Source: Pseudoalteromonas sp. Z1A8 (GTDB taxonomy: Bacteria; Pseudomonadota; Gammaproteobacteria; Enterobacterales; Alteromonadaceae). From it: a stretch of 64,000 bases of DNA. Under the pieces are notes generated by a model. It searched no databases and was not told the DNA's origin. It was given only the letters and a program-made list of their open reading frames with translations. This document shows, in pieces, positions 55,344 through 64,000 of the stretch; the first letter of the stretch is position 1, and each line of letters opens with the position of its first letter. Position numbers and translations under genes: made by a program. The DNA is taken from contig NZ_WTLB01000001.1 of assembly GCF_011378855.1 (NCBI RefSeq), positions 145,461 through 209,460 on the forward strand, in the 5' to 3' direction.

Positions 55344-57194
55344 TCACGGCGTATTAATCACTAATACCGTGGCAGCCATTGGCATTAAGTCAATACTGTT
55401 AGTTAGTTTAAAAGTGTGTTGTGTGAATAATGCCTGCGCATTGGCATTTTTTGGTATAACTTCTTGCATGTAATTAAGATTATGCTTTTGTGTTACTTTG
55501 TTTTTATTCATAAAAACTAATACAGTTTGCGTGTCACTAACGCGAGCATAACTATAAACACCATTGTTCGGACTAAAATGAACGAGCTTGCCCTTTGTAA
55601 GCGCAGGGCTTTGCTTTCTAAAGTTAAGTAGCGTGCTAATGGTCTTGTGCATATCGCGCTGCTCTTCGCTTAAACCAGCACCTGTAAATGCATTAGTTTT
55701 TTGATTTTTGAACCCACCAGGAAAATCAATTCGTATATCACCATGATCTTTACTCGGCGTGTTATCTAATATCACTTCCGTTCCGTAATACATTTGAGCA
55801 ATGCCGCGCGTTGTTAAAAATAACGTCATCGCCATTTTAGTTTTAGCTAAGTCTTGCCCAAGCTCTGTATATACTCGGCTCATATCGTGATTATCAGCAA
55901 ACACCATAATGTTGTTGGTATCTGGGTATAAAAAATCGTTAGCTAATGACTGATATACTTTAACCCAGCCTGTACTCCAGCTTTCATCTTCATTTAAAGC
56001 TTGAATTACCGCTTCTTGTAATGAAAAGTCCATTACACTGGGTAAGCTTGATGTGTACCCATCTTTATTTACTTTGCCGCGTTGCCAATACGACGCTATT
56101 GCAGGGTTTGAAGTCCACTCCTCACCAACAATATTAAAGTGTGGGTATTCATCCATAATGGCTTTTGTCCAATCACTTAAAAATGCTTTATCAGAGTAAG
56201 AATAGGTATCTACACGAATACCGCTTAAATCGGCGTATTCAATCCACCAAATAGCGTTTTGAATTAAATATTCACTTAAAAGTGGTTGGCGCTGATTTAA
56301 ATCAGGCATGCTAGCAACAAACCAACCATCGCTAAATTGGCGTTTATCGTAGTTGCTTGCGTGTGGGTCTTGAATTGTTTGGCGCGCATGGCTTGTCGCA
56401 TTTTCACCATTTTTAAATTCGCCATTAAAGTTAATCCAATCTTGGGTGGGTTTGTCTTTAACCCAAGCATGTTCAGAACCAAAATGATTAAGTACCATAT
56501 CCATAACAAGACCAATGCCCTGCTCTTTAGCCTTTATTGATAACGTTTTGTATAGGTTATTCGATCCCATACGTGGATCAACGTTATAAAAATCTGTGAT
56601 CGCGTAACCATGGTAAGAATAGTCAGGCATGTTGTTTTCAAGCACAGGTGTTAACCAAAGCTGTGTCACGCCTAAATTATTTAGATACGGTAGCGCATTA
56701 ATTACACCTTGAATATCACCGCCATGTCGTCCGCCTTTTAAGCTTGGATTTGCACTCTCTAGCATACCTTTAACTGTATCGTTTTTTTCATCACCATTAG
56801 CAAAGCGATCTGGGTTGATTAAATAAAGGGTATCGTTAGATGTAAAGCCTTGGCGCTTTGCACTGCTTTCATCACGCGCAAGTAGTGGAAATTCAAAATT
56901 TTGGCTCGTTTCGCTGCTGCTAAATTCTAGCGTTCCAGCTTTAGCGGCATCGGAAATCGTTATATTCAAAAATACATAATTTGGGTTATCTGTACGCGTT
57001 ATTTTATTTAACTTAACGCCATTGTACTTAGCTAATTTAATTTGCTCGTTAGCAATGTTTTGTTCATGCACCATGATGGTTATAGTGCTTTTATTCATGC
57101 CTACCCACCAATTGGCAGGCTCTACATTAAGTGCATAACTAAAGCTTGGTAAGCTACATGCGCTTACTAGTAAAAGTGTGTTTAAAAATCGCAT
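55344..57194 (-). CDS. GH13 cyclomaltodextrinase-like alpha-amylase, exported
   Basis: A 616-residue enzyme with a Sec signal peptide (MRFLNTLLLVSACSLPSFSYA). The N-terminal beta domain (about 22-115; VEPANWWVGMNKSTITIMVHEQN) is of the cyclomaltodextrinase type. In the GH13 barrel are GGDIQGVINALPYLNNLGVTQLWLTP, nucleophile Asp in GIRVDTYSY (about 329), Glu in VGEEWTSN and Asp in FADNHDMS (about 437). The C-terminal cyclomaltodextrinase domain follows. It should open cyclodextrins and shorten maltodextrins in the periplasm. Only 2 bases separate its ATG from the halogenase stop, so translation is coupled. Confidence 0.92.
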   Translation of the reverse strand: MRFLNTLLLVSACSLPSFSYALNVEPANWWVGMNKSTITIMVHEQNIANEQIKLAKYNGVKLNKITRTDNPNYVFLNITISDAAKAGTLEFSSSETSQNFEFPLLARDESSAKRQGFTSNDTLYLINPDRFANGDEKNDTVKGMLESANPSLKGGRHGGDIQGVINALPYLNNLGVTQLWLTPVLENNMPDYSYHGYAITDFYNVDPRMGSNNLYKTLSIKAKEQGIGLVMDMVLNHFGSEHAWVKDKPTQDWINFNGEFKNGENATSHARQTIQDPHASNYDKRQFSDGWFVASMPDLNQRQPLLSEYLIQNAIWWIEYADLSGIRVDTYSYSDKAFLSDWTKAIMDEYPHFNIVGEEWTSNPAIASYWQRGKVNKDGYTSSLPSVMDFSLQEAVIQALNEDESWSTGWVKVYQSLANDFLYPDTNNIMVFADNHDMSRVYTELGQDLAKTKMAMTLFLTTRGIAQMYYGTEVILDNTPSKDHGDIRIDFPGGFKNQKTNAFTGAGLSEEQRDMHKTISTLLNFRKQSPALTKGKLVHFSPNNGVYSYARVSDTQTVLVFMNKNKVTQKHNLNYMQEVIPKNANAQALFTQHTFKLTNSIDLMPMAATVLVINTP

Positions 57195-57196
57195 TA

Positions 57197-58687
57197 TTAA
57201 ACCTTTTTAATACTGGCTAAAAAATCTTGATGAGTTGGTAGCTGCGCAACTGTTGAGTTTATCAATGTTTTTAAGGTAGAAAATAAATCGCTCAGTTGCT
57301 CATCACTTAACGAATCCACAATACTATTGTAGTCATCAGGGATAAGCCCTTGCCCTATCATTACTTGCTGCCAAGCAACCTCAGCAAATAGCTCGTCGTC
57401 TTCGCGTACTACCTTGCCAGTTTGCTTAAATAATTTCATTTTTTGGCTCAGGGAGTTAGGTATATCCATTTGCCTACATTGGCGCCAAAATGGGGAGTCT
57501 TCTCGTTCGGTGAGTTTGTAATGTAAAATAATAAAATCACGTATGTGCTCTATTTCTATTACGCTTTGTTTATTAAACTCCGTTACTAACGCATCGCTAA
57601 TACCGTTGTGTGGAAATAGCTTAATTAAACGCGTAACCGCAGTTTGAATTAAATGAATACTGGTTGACTCAAGCGGCTCTAAAAAACCACTTGATAAACC
57701 AACCGACACCACATTTTTATGCCACTGCTTTAAGCGTCGACCTGTTTTGAATTTTATAACGCGTGGCTCTGTAATTGGCTCAGCGGGTAATTTTTGAAGA
57801 AGCAGCTGTTTAGCATCATCGTCTGATAAATATCGGCTACAATAAACAAGGCCATTACCAATACGGTTTTGCAGCGGTATTTGCCATTGCCAGCCTGCAC
57901 TATGTGCAATGGAGCGCGTATAAGGCTTTAGCCCATTGGTACTTTGTGTTTGAACGGCCACAGCACTATCACAGGGTAAGTAATGAGACCAATCAATAAA
58001 CCCTGTATTAAGTGTTTGCTCAATTAACAAGGCACGCAGCCCTGTGCAATCTATAAATAAATCACCACTAATTTGACTATCGTTATCAAGTGCTAGGCTT
58101 TTAATATTGCCTGTATAGCATTGTTCAACATGGTCTATTTTTGCATCTATATGTTTAACACCGCGCGATATAGCCAACTTTTTTAAATATTCGGCGTAAA
58201 GTGTGGCATCAAAATGGTACGCGTAACTCAGCCCAGGTAGTTGGGTATTAGGAATTGTATTGAGTGGCGCAAATTTATGCTGTTTAGCAGCTTGGTAATT
58301 GAGTGAAAAATCCCATAGCTCGTCTTCGCAACCCGTAACTTGGCCTTTTAACCAAAAGTTATAAAAATCACAAAAAGGAAAGTCTTTACCAAACGAGCCA
58401 AACGCATGCATATAACTATGCTTTGGCATTTTCCAGTTTTCAAACTCAATACCTAATTTTATTGAAGCATTAGTGGCATTAATAAAATCTTGCTCGTTTA
58501 TACCCAGCGCGTTATTGAGCTGAACAATCGGCGGAATTGTTGCTTCGCCCACTCCAACCGTACCAATAGCCGATGATTCTATTAGTGTGATATTAATTAC
58601 TTTACCTAACACTTTATTAAGCAGTGCTGCTGTTATCCATCCTGCGGTACCACCGCCTGCAATTACCACGTGTTTTATTGATTTCAT
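57197..58687 (-). CDS. Tryptophan-halogenase-family flavoprotein
   Basis: A FAD-dependent halogenase-like protein of about 496 residues. It shows the dinucleotide motif [17 protein letters not shown], the family lysine in [13 protein letters not shown] (about Lys77, equal to the catalytic Lys79 of PrnA/RebH), the WQWQIP signature of halogenases and [14 protein letters not shown] with the catalytic Glu. All key residues are kept. GGA precedes the ATG at 58687; the frame opens at GTG 58699. It sits between a TonB receptor and an amylase gene, an association seen for this subfamily in TonB-receptor loci, where no halogenation substrate is known. No partner flavin reductase gene is adjacent. Confidence 0.92.
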   Translation of the reverse strand: MKSIKHVVIAGGGTAGWITAALLNKVLGKVINITLIESSAIGTVGVGEATIPPIVQLNNALGINEQDFINATNASIKLGIEFENWKMPKHSYMHAFGSFGKDFPFCDFYNFWLKGQVTGCEDELWDFSLNYQAAKQHKFAPLNTIPNTQLPGLSYAYHFDATLYAEYLKKLAISRGVKHIDAKIDHVEQCYTGNIKSLALDNDSQISGDLFIDCTGLRALLIEQTLNTGFIDWSHYLPCDSAVAVQTQSTNGLKPYTRSIAHSAGWQWQIPLQNRIGNGLVYCSRYLSDDDAKQLLLQKLPAEPITEPRVIKFKTGRRLKQWHKNVVSVGLSSGFLEPLESTSIHLIQTAVTRLIKLFPHNGISDALVTEFNKQSVIEIEHIRDFIILHYKLTEREDSPFWRQCRQMDIPNSLSQKMKLFKQTGKVVREDDELFAEVAWQQVMIGQGLIPDDYNSIVDSLSDEQLSDLFSTLKTLINSTVAQLPTHQDFLASIKKV

Positions 58688-58750
58688 ATTATTATCCACG
58701 TTTTATTAAATTTAAGTACGGTTAAAAAGTTAGGTAAACTAGCTATAAAA

Positions 58751-58780
58751 AAGCCCCTGTAACACAAATTACAAGGGCTT
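58751..58780 (-). terminator. Terminator after the maltodextrin TonB receptor
   Basis: AAGCCCCTGTAA / TTACAAGGGCTT (one mismatch), followed on the minus strand by six T. It would give high receptor mRNA with partial read-through into the halogenase-amylase genes. Confidence 0.85.
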
Positions 58781-58796
58781 CTACACACAGTTTTTA

Positions 58797-61580
58797 TTAT
58801 AGCTTGTAGCTAAAGCCTAACAAGTAAGTACGACCGTAATCTTGGTAATCACGTACTTGAAGTGCATTGTCGCCTGAAAGCGACGTAAACGGTTCTTCTG
58901 TCAAGTTTTGTACTTGGAACTGAATTGATAAACCTTCAAGGCTTTCAATACCCGCTTCACTAAAGTCGTAACCCGCTTGAACATCCCAAATAGTTTCACC
59001 TAAAATATCAACTTGTTCCGTGTCAAAGCCTAAGCCATATACATCGCCTTTAAAGGCACTACGTTTACGCATACTGGTACGTAACTGCATGCCATGCATT
59101 TCGTAGTAAACCGTTAAGCTTTGAATTTTATCTGAAAGACCCGGTAGTTCGTATTCGTTACCATTTTGGTCTTCAATATCAGACTCAATACCGGTGTGAC
59201 TAGCAATTAAACCAAAGCCTTCAAGAGACGGATGAAATATTTTAAATGGTAATGCCAGTGATAGCTCGTAGCCATATAAATCGCCACCGCCGCCATTTAT
59301 TTTACCACTGCCAGTACCCGATGATGTTGCTGGTAATTCTCCAGTAGATGGATCTGCAACACCCGACATATCAATTGCGTAAGTACCGTCAAAAATCCAC
59401 TGAGTTAAATCTTTATAGAAAAACGCAGCAGAGAAGTAACCTTCATCGCTAAAGTAATTCTCGTAAGTAAAATCGTAACCAGTTGCTTCTTTAGGCTCTA
59501 AATTTGGATTACCACCCGACACAGACCAGTAGTTACCATTTTCATCTGGCGTTTGATTATATGACGCATTAACTGATGAATTCATTTCATCTAAACGTGC
59601 ACGAGAAATTGTTTTAGCAGCACCAAAGCGTATTGTTTGTTGCTCATCAATCGCAAGTGACAGGTTTAAGCTAGGTAATACGTGTGAGTAATCATGACTT
59701 ATGTCTGTAGGTGATGTAACAACGACACCATCAACAGTACTAAATGCATTACCTTGTGATGATTGATCAGTTTGTACATAGCGCACGCCAACATTACCCG
59801 TTAGTGCAAGGCCGCTTACTTCAGCATTAATATTTGCTTGAACAAATGCAGAAGTAATTTCTTCTTTTACAGTCCACGATTTAGTCGCATGACTTGTATT
59901 TGTTAAGCTCTCTGCAAGTAAGTCGTAATAACCATCGTTAACTAAACCATTTACATCATAAGCAATCATGTCGCCCATGCCAATAAAGCCTAAATCAACA
60001 CTTCCGTTGCGGTACTGTTCTGGCACGCTAAGCATGCCTGGGTTATCTAATGAGAAACTAGATAACGTCATGAAGTAACCTTCTGAATCTTTTGTTTTCT
60101 CACGTTCTTTGTAAGACATACCAAATTCAATAGAGCTTATGTACTCGTTTTCTAATACCTTTGAAGCGGCTATTTTTAATGTTGATAATTCATCTTCAAT
60201 AGTAGGTGCATTTATAAAACCGTCTTGCGCTTGGTTTTCATATTCAGTACCAGTTAAACCGTATTTATCGTTAAGTGCAGAGCTTGCACCCCACGAAAGC
60301 GGGCCACCTAACTGAATTAAACCATAATCGCTATAATCTAAATCATGTGAAAAAGTAGCCCCAGTGTTACCACCATTAAATGTGTAACCTAAGTTATCTG
60401 CTACACCGCGAGCATCGCCACGGCCAGTGCCTGAATAGCTTTCAACACTCCAGATTTTACGCTCTACTTGTGAATAACTTGCATCAAACTCTACTGACCA
60501 CGAATCGTCAATATCGTATTTAGTATTAAAACCAAAAGCTGTAAGCTCGGCTTCGCGTTCTTCATAGTCATTACGAACTACAACACGTTGACCTTGGGTT
60601 ACAGCGCTTGTTATAAAGCCTGACGCTTCATCAACTACTACACTGTTTGAGTCGATACTACCTTGTCCCCACGCAAATGGAACTTCAATACCGCGTAAGA
60701 TTTTTTCATCTGTAAAATCTACATATAACGCATCAAACGTCATACTTAGATTGTCTGTAGGTGCAGCTTCTAAAACAAGCATTGCCGAATCACGCTCAAG
60801 CGTTGATGAACGCACGTAAGGTTTAGCACCACCTAAAATTGAATAATCGTTACCATTTTCATTGAATTCTGGGTAACCCCACGAGTTCCAACGTTTTTCT
60901 TGATTTGGTGAACTCATCGTATTTAAAGCAAATGCAACACCAATGGTATCGTCTGCAAACTGGTCAATGTATGAAATTGTACCTCGATAGCCGTCATCAT
61001 TACCGTCTGGGTTTAATTTATCAAAGCTGGTTTGCTCATACTGTCCATTTACTTGAACAACACGTTCGCCTTTACTTAAAGGACGAACTGTTTGCATATT
61101 AATTACACCTGCAATGCCTTCAGCATCGATACTTGCATTTGGCGTTTTATATACAGTTACACCGCTCATAATTTCTGATGGGTAAAGGTCAAATTCTACG
61201 CCGCGATTATCACCAATAGATACCTGTTCACGACCATTAAATGTAGTACCACTTTCGTTTTCACCAAAACCACGAATGGAGACACGACTTGCGCGACCAT
61301 CTAAGCGCTGCGCTGTTAAGCCTGGTAAACGTGCGATTGATTCAGCAATTGAAGAGTCTGGTAGTTTACCAATATCTTCAGCTGATATAGATTCTACAAC
61401 CTGAGTAGAGAAGCGTTTAGTGTTAATAGACTCAACCACACTGCCACGAAAGCCTTTAACTTCGATTACTTCTACATCATCTTTTTTTATTGTATCTTCT
61501 TGAGCAGCCTGTGTAGCAAAGCTCGATAAGCCTGCAGCTGTTAATGCCAAAGTTAATATACTTGGTTTGAACATAGACAT
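58797..61580 (-). CDS. TonB-dependent receptor, Caulobacter/Xanthomonas type (maltodextrin candidate)
   Basis: A 927-residue outer-membrane receptor. The signal peptide ends near ATQAAQE. A TonB box-like VEVIEVKGF is followed by the plug (ISAEDIGKLPDSSIAESIARLPGLTAQR, VSIRGFG, NASIDAEGIAGVINMQT) in the arrangement of the TIGR01782 receptors, then a beta barrel to YLLGFSYKL. It is the first gene of the minus-strand maltodextrin run and is preceded by a TGCATACGTATTCA site 125 bases upstream. Role: energised uptake of alpha-glucans (inference from neighbours; MalA of Caulobacter is the model). GGGA precedes the ATG. Confidence 0.92.
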   Translation of the reverse strand: MSMFKPSILTLALTAAGLSSFATQAAQEDTIKKDDVEVIEVKGFRGSVVESINTKRFSTQVVESISAEDIGKLPDSSIAESIARLPGLTAQRLDGRASRVSIRGFGENESGTTFNGREQVSIGDNRGVEFDLYPSEIMSGVTVYKTPNASIDAEGIAGVINMQTVRPLSKGERVVQVNGQYEQTSFDKLNPDGNDDGYRGTISYIDQFADDTIGVAFALNTMSSPNQEKRWNSWGYPEFNENGNDYSILGGAKPYVRSSTLERDSAMLVLEAAPTDNLSMTFDALYVDFTDEKILRGIEVPFAWGQGSIDSNSVVVDEASGFITSAVTQGQRVVVRNDYEEREAELTAFGFNTKYDIDDSWSVEFDASYSQVERKIWSVESYSGTGRGDARGVADNLGYTFNGGNTGATFSHDLDYSDYGLIQLGGPLSWGASSALNDKYGLTGTEYENQAQDGFINAPTIEDELSTLKIAASKVLENEYISSIEFGMSYKEREKTKDSEGYFMTLSSFSLDNPGMLSVPEQYRNGSVDLGFIGMGDMIAYDVNGLVNDGYYDLLAESLTNTSHATKSWTVKEEITSAFVQANINAEVSGLALTGNVGVRYVQTDQSSQGNAFSTVDGVVVTSPTDISHDYSHVLPSLNLSLAIDEQQTIRFGAAKTISRARLDEMNSSVNASYNQTPDENGNYWSVSGGNPNLEPKEATGYDFTYENYFSDEGYFSAAFFYKDLTQWIFDGTYAIDMSGVADPSTGELPATSSGTGSGKINGGGGDLYGYELSLALPFKIFHPSLEGFGLIASHTGIESDIEDQNGNEYELPGLSDKIQSLTVYYEMHGMQLRTSMRKRSAFKGDVYGLGFDTEQVDILGETIWDVQAGYDFSEAGIESLEGLSIQFQVQNLTEEPFTSLSGDNALQVRDYQDYGRTYLLGFSYKL

Positions 61581-61704
61581 AATGTTTTCCCGTTACCCAT
61601 ATTGTGATACCCGCGTTCAATGTTTAAGTGATAGTTAAACAAGGCGAGCTAATTTTGTTGTCAGGATGAATATTAACGCCAGATTTATTTTATTAACAAC
61701 TTTA

Positions 61705-61718
61705 TGCATACGTATTCA
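61705..61718. promoter_or_regulatory. LacI-family operator before the TonB receptor
   Basis: TGCATACGTATTCA, identical to the site at 55321; 125 bases before the receptor start. Confidence 0.8.
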
Positions 61719-61940
61719 ACAATTAAAGCGCTCTTTAATATTAACATAAAACTCTCAAGACTACTTTTAACCATATGATTTTATTAAATATAAATTAAAT
61801 TAAAAACACAAAGCACACATCAATAGTTAAATCGATTCTATTGAAACTTAATGGCACCTTCATTTAAATGTAAACAAGGTGAAATTAATTAGCGCTGTTA
61901 TATAAAGTTTAAATTATTCCATATTTACCAAGCATTAAAT

Positions 61941-61951
61941 TGGTCTGACCA
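61941..61951. promoter_or_regulatory. GntR-type palindrome (PdhR/FadR-like outline)
   Basis: TGGTCTGACCA within AATTGGTCTGACCATTTT. The TTGGTnnnACCA outline matches what is known for PdhR/FadR-class GntR operators. It lies about midway in the divergent gap. Which regulator, if any, binds it cannot be told. Confidence 0.4.
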
Positions 61952-62119
61952 TTTTATGTAAAGCCTGGGATATATTTCCTTTGTAGTACAGTCTGTTAGG
62001 TTTAATTTAACTAAAAAATGAATGAATAACATAATTGGTAAACATTAAACACACAAATTGAATCTCTCTAAAGCTGCGCTAAGCGCTTATTTTTAATAAT
62101 TTTATTGCATTATTTTTAG

Positions 62120-62133
62120 TGCATACGTATGCA
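62120..62133. promoter_or_regulatory. LacI-family operator before the alpha-glucosidase
   Basis: TGCATACGTATGCA, a perfect 14-bp palindrome, 110 bases before the chosen start. A degenerate half (CACGTATGC) follows with its centre 34 bases on, about three helical turns. Confidence 0.85.
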
Positions 62134-62242
62134 GACTTTTTACAGGATTAAAGGCTTCACGTATGCTTTTTGCAAATAACGTGATTAATCGTAATCACAA
62201 CAAAGAATAGTCTAAATACTGTGTGGAATGACGGAGAAAAGC

Positions 62243-63865
62243 ATGACCCAAGAGCAGTGGTATAAAGGTGCGGTTATTTATCAAGTTTATCCGCGTAGCT
62301 TTCAAGATAGCAACAACGATGGCATTGGTGATTTAAAAGGGATTATTAATCGTATTGATTACATTAAGAGCTTAGGCGTTGATGCAATTTGGATTTCACC
62401 TTTTTTCAAATCGCCAATGAAAGACTTTGGCTACGATATTAGCGACTACCGCGACATTGACCCACTTTTTGGTGACTTAAACGATTTTGATGAACTAATA
62501 AGCCAAGCTCATGATCGTAATATTAAAATAATTATAGATCAGGTATTAAGCCATACATCAGATCAACACCAGTGGTTTTTAGATAGTCGTGATAATTTAA
62601 CAAACGACAAAGCTGATTGGTATGTATGGGCCGATGCTAAAGAAGATGGAACAGCTCCTAACAATTGGCTGTCTATTTTTGGTGGTGGCGCATGGCAGTG
62701 GGAACCTCGCCGTGGACAATATTATTTGCATAACTTTTTAACCGAACAACCCGATTTAAACTTTCATAATCCTGACGTAAGACAAGCTGTGCTTGATAAC
62801 GTGGAGTTTTGGCTTAAAAAAGGCGTTGATGGTTTTAGACTCGATGCCATTAACTTTTGCTACCACGATGCATTACTTCGCGATAACCCTGCTAAACCAA
62901 AAGACAAACGCCAAGGTCGCGGCTTTAGCGAAGATAATCCGTATGCATTTCAATATCATTACTACAACAACACTCAGCCAGAAAACATTGAGTTTATGCA
63001 AGACATTCGCACATTACTTAATAAATACCCAGGTACTGTATCGCTCGGCGAAATCTCATCAGAGGATTCATTAGCGACTATGGCAGAATATACCCAAGGT
63101 GGCGATAAGCTGCACATGGGATATAGTTTTGAGCTATTAACAAATGATTATTCAAGTGAATATATCAGAACTACGGTTCAAACTCTTGAACAGCGTATGA
63201 CTGAAGGCTGGCCGTGCTGGGCATTTAGTAACCATGACGTAGAGCGCGTAGCAAGTCGCTGGAGCGAAAATGGCGAGATAAACCCTCAACAATGTAAAAT
63301 GCTAACCGCCCTACTTGCTTCTCTTCGTGGCAGTGTGTGTATGTACCAAGGTGAAGAGCTTGGTTTAGGTGAAGCATCTGTTGCCTTTGACGACTTACAA
63401 GACCCATACGGCATTACATTTTGGCCTAACTTTAAAGGGCGTGATGGCTGTAGAACGCCAATGCCTTGGGAGCACGCTGATTCACCTCATGCGGGTTTCA
63501 GTGACGTAAAACCTTGGCTACCTGTTGATGATGCACACAAACAGCAATCAGTCGCTGTGCAAACAAATAAAAGCGACTCAATTTTAAACGCCTATCGTGA
63601 GTTTATGGCGTGGCGCAAAAACCAAGCAGTGCTACTTGAAGGTGATATTGAGTTTATTGAAACGCCTGAGCCTGTACTTGCTTTTTATAGAATCCTTGGA
63701 GCGCAAAAAATGCTTTGCCTGTTTAATCTAAGTTCGCAGCAAACAGCTATTAAAATGCCAACATCAATCGTTAAAGAATATATCGAGCTTAGCCATCACA
63801 GCGCAAAGTTAAGCCAAAACACATTAACGCTTGAGCCTTATGCTTGCTTTTATGCAAAGTGTTAA
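62243..63865 (+). CDS. GH13 alpha-glucosidase, cytoplasmic
   Basis: Hydrolyses imported maltose and short maltodextrins to glucose. It is about 540 residues without signal peptide. It opens WYKGAVIYQVYPRSFQDSNNDGIGDLKGI, the usual start of the oligo-1,6-glucosidase/alpha-glucosidase subgroup, with KDFGYDISDYRDIDP, EQPDLNFHNP, nucleophile Asp in GVDGFRLDAINF (about 206), Glu in VSLGEISSED and Asp in FSNHDVERV. ATG at 62228 is in frame, but GGAGA within that extension is well placed for ATG 62243, so the latter is chosen. Divergent from the TonB receptor and under a perfect LacI-type site. The glucose would pass to Glk. Confidence 0.94.
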   Translation: MTQEQWYKGAVIYQVYPRSFQDSNNDGIGDLKGIINRIDYIKSLGVDAIWISPFFKSPMKDFGYDISDYRDIDPLFGDLNDFDELISQAHDRNIKIIIDQVLSHTSDQHQWFLDSRDNLTNDKADWYVWADAKEDGTAPNNWLSIFGGGAWQWEPRRGQYYLHNFLTEQPDLNFHNPDVRQAVLDNVEFWLKKGVDGFRLDAINFCYHDALLRDNPAKPKDKRQGRGFSEDNPYAFQYHYYNNTQPENIEFMQDIRTLLNKYPGTVSLGEISSEDSLATMAEYTQGGDKLHMGYSFELLTNDYSSEYIRTTVQTLEQRMTEGWPCWAFSNHDVERVASRWSENGEINPQQCKMLTALLASLRGSVCMYQGEELGLGEASVAFDDLQDPYGITFWPNFKGRDGCRTPMPWEHADSPHAGFSDVKPWLPVDDAHKQQSVAVQTNKSDSILNAYREFMAWRKNQAVLLEGDIEFIETPEPVLAFYRILGAQKMLCLFNLSSQQTAIKMPTSIVKEYIELSHHSAKLSQNTLTLEPYACFYAKC

Positions 63866-63917
63866 TAATTTGAAGTTATGCTTAGCGCTATAACTAAGAG
63901 TTACACCCCGTCCTGAA

Positions 63918-63957
63918 GTGAACTACCCATCGACGCCACTACGTGTCGATCAATGGG
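63918..63957 (-). mobile_element. IS200/IS605-type right-end hairpin (possible TnpB element end)
   Basis: On the minus strand the same 40-base palindrome as at 4912-4951 (CCCATTGATCGAC to GATGGGTAGTTCAC) with 3 differences. Two of these are compensatory: the inner pair is G-C in one copy and A-T in the other. An adjacent stem (63965-63972 with 63981-63988, CTAGC/GCTAG) lies inside, toward the right edge. If an IS605-type element with tnpB is present, its gene would read in from beyond 64000 on the minus strand, and this would be its right end and guide-RNA scaffold. No coding sequence can be confirmed within the window. On the plus strand, the CTAGC stem plus TTCTTTTTT could instead serve as the alpha-glucosidase terminator. 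Confidence 0.5.
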
Positions 63958-64000
63958 CTTCTACAGTCTAGCTTTTGAATGCTAGGCTGCTTCTTTTTTC

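Larger units (their letters stand above)
61581..62227. other. Divergent control region of the maltodextrin genes
   Basis: A 647-base AT-rich gap between the TonB receptor (-) and alpha-glucosidase (+). It holds LacI-type sites at 61705 and 62120, a half-degenerate third near 62158-62166 (CACGTATGC), and a separate palindrome TGGTCTGACCA at 61941. No gene or RNA is recognised. Confidence 0.6.

Overview
The window looks like a chromosomal segment of a marine gammaproteobacterium of the Alteromonadales, most probably Pseudoalteromonas. This is inferred from the AT-rich sequence, the gammaproteobacterial housekeeping genes (thrS, lolCDE, frmA-fghA, gdhA, a fabY-like synthase, yeeN-type yebC), the abundance of TonB-dependent receptors and exported glycosidases, and an Entner-Doudoroff cluster tied to starch use. 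No rRNA, tRNA, CRISPR array, phage module or complete insertion sequence was seen.

Layout. 1-7.2 kb: 5' part of thrS, a DUF3010 protein, an acyl-CoA synthetase, an HflX-family GTPase, NADP-type glutamate dehydrogenase and a YehS-like protein. 7.3-10.4 kb: lolC-lolD-lolE with overlapping genes. 10.6-13.9 kb: a LysR regulator divergent from the glutathione-dependent formaldehyde pathway frmA-fghA, then a small lipoprotein. 14-21 kb: a BCCT transporter, two MgtC-like membrane proteins, a TonB-C-like periplasmic protein, a FabY-type ketoacyl synthase and a GlxA-type regulator. 20.6-23.6 kb: a tight three-gene unit made of an ATP-grasp ligase with an RLAN-like N-terminus, a GNAT/C39-peptidase fusion and an MgtC protein; it is the best candidate here for a poorly described system. 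23.9-29.8 kb: PhnA-type and zinc-ribbon proteins, a ParE/Phd toxin-antitoxin pair, a Gre-like factor and a secD-secF pair away from yajC. 29.9-38.3 kb: an Atm1-like ABC exporter, a seven-copy REP/BIME array, an M13 metallopeptidase, a YebC/YeeN protein, a leucine-rich-repeat protein kinase and a sterol-desaturase-family protein.

38.4-63.9 kb is one functional district for alpha-glucans. TonB receptors take maltodextrins across the outer membrane. Exported GH13 and GH15 enzymes trim them. An SLC45-like MFS permease imports the products and a cytoplasmic GH13 alpha-glucosidase releases glucose. Glk makes glucose-6-phosphate, and edd-eda-gap carry the lower Entner-Doudoroff steps. Two LacI-family regulators sit in this district, together with two distinct sets of LacI-type palindromes: TGACACCGGTGTCA (three perfect copies, by edd and glk) and TGCATACGTATKCA (three copies, by the glycosidase and receptor genes). 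A tryptophan-halogenase-family flavoprotein lies inside the maltodextrin gene run.

Repeats of note are two copies of an IS200/IS605-type right-end hairpin (one supplies the gdhA stop codon, one lies at the right edge of the window), the REP/BIME array and a MITE-like element near 45.9 kb. All assignments come from reading motifs and known family architecture; no database search was run.
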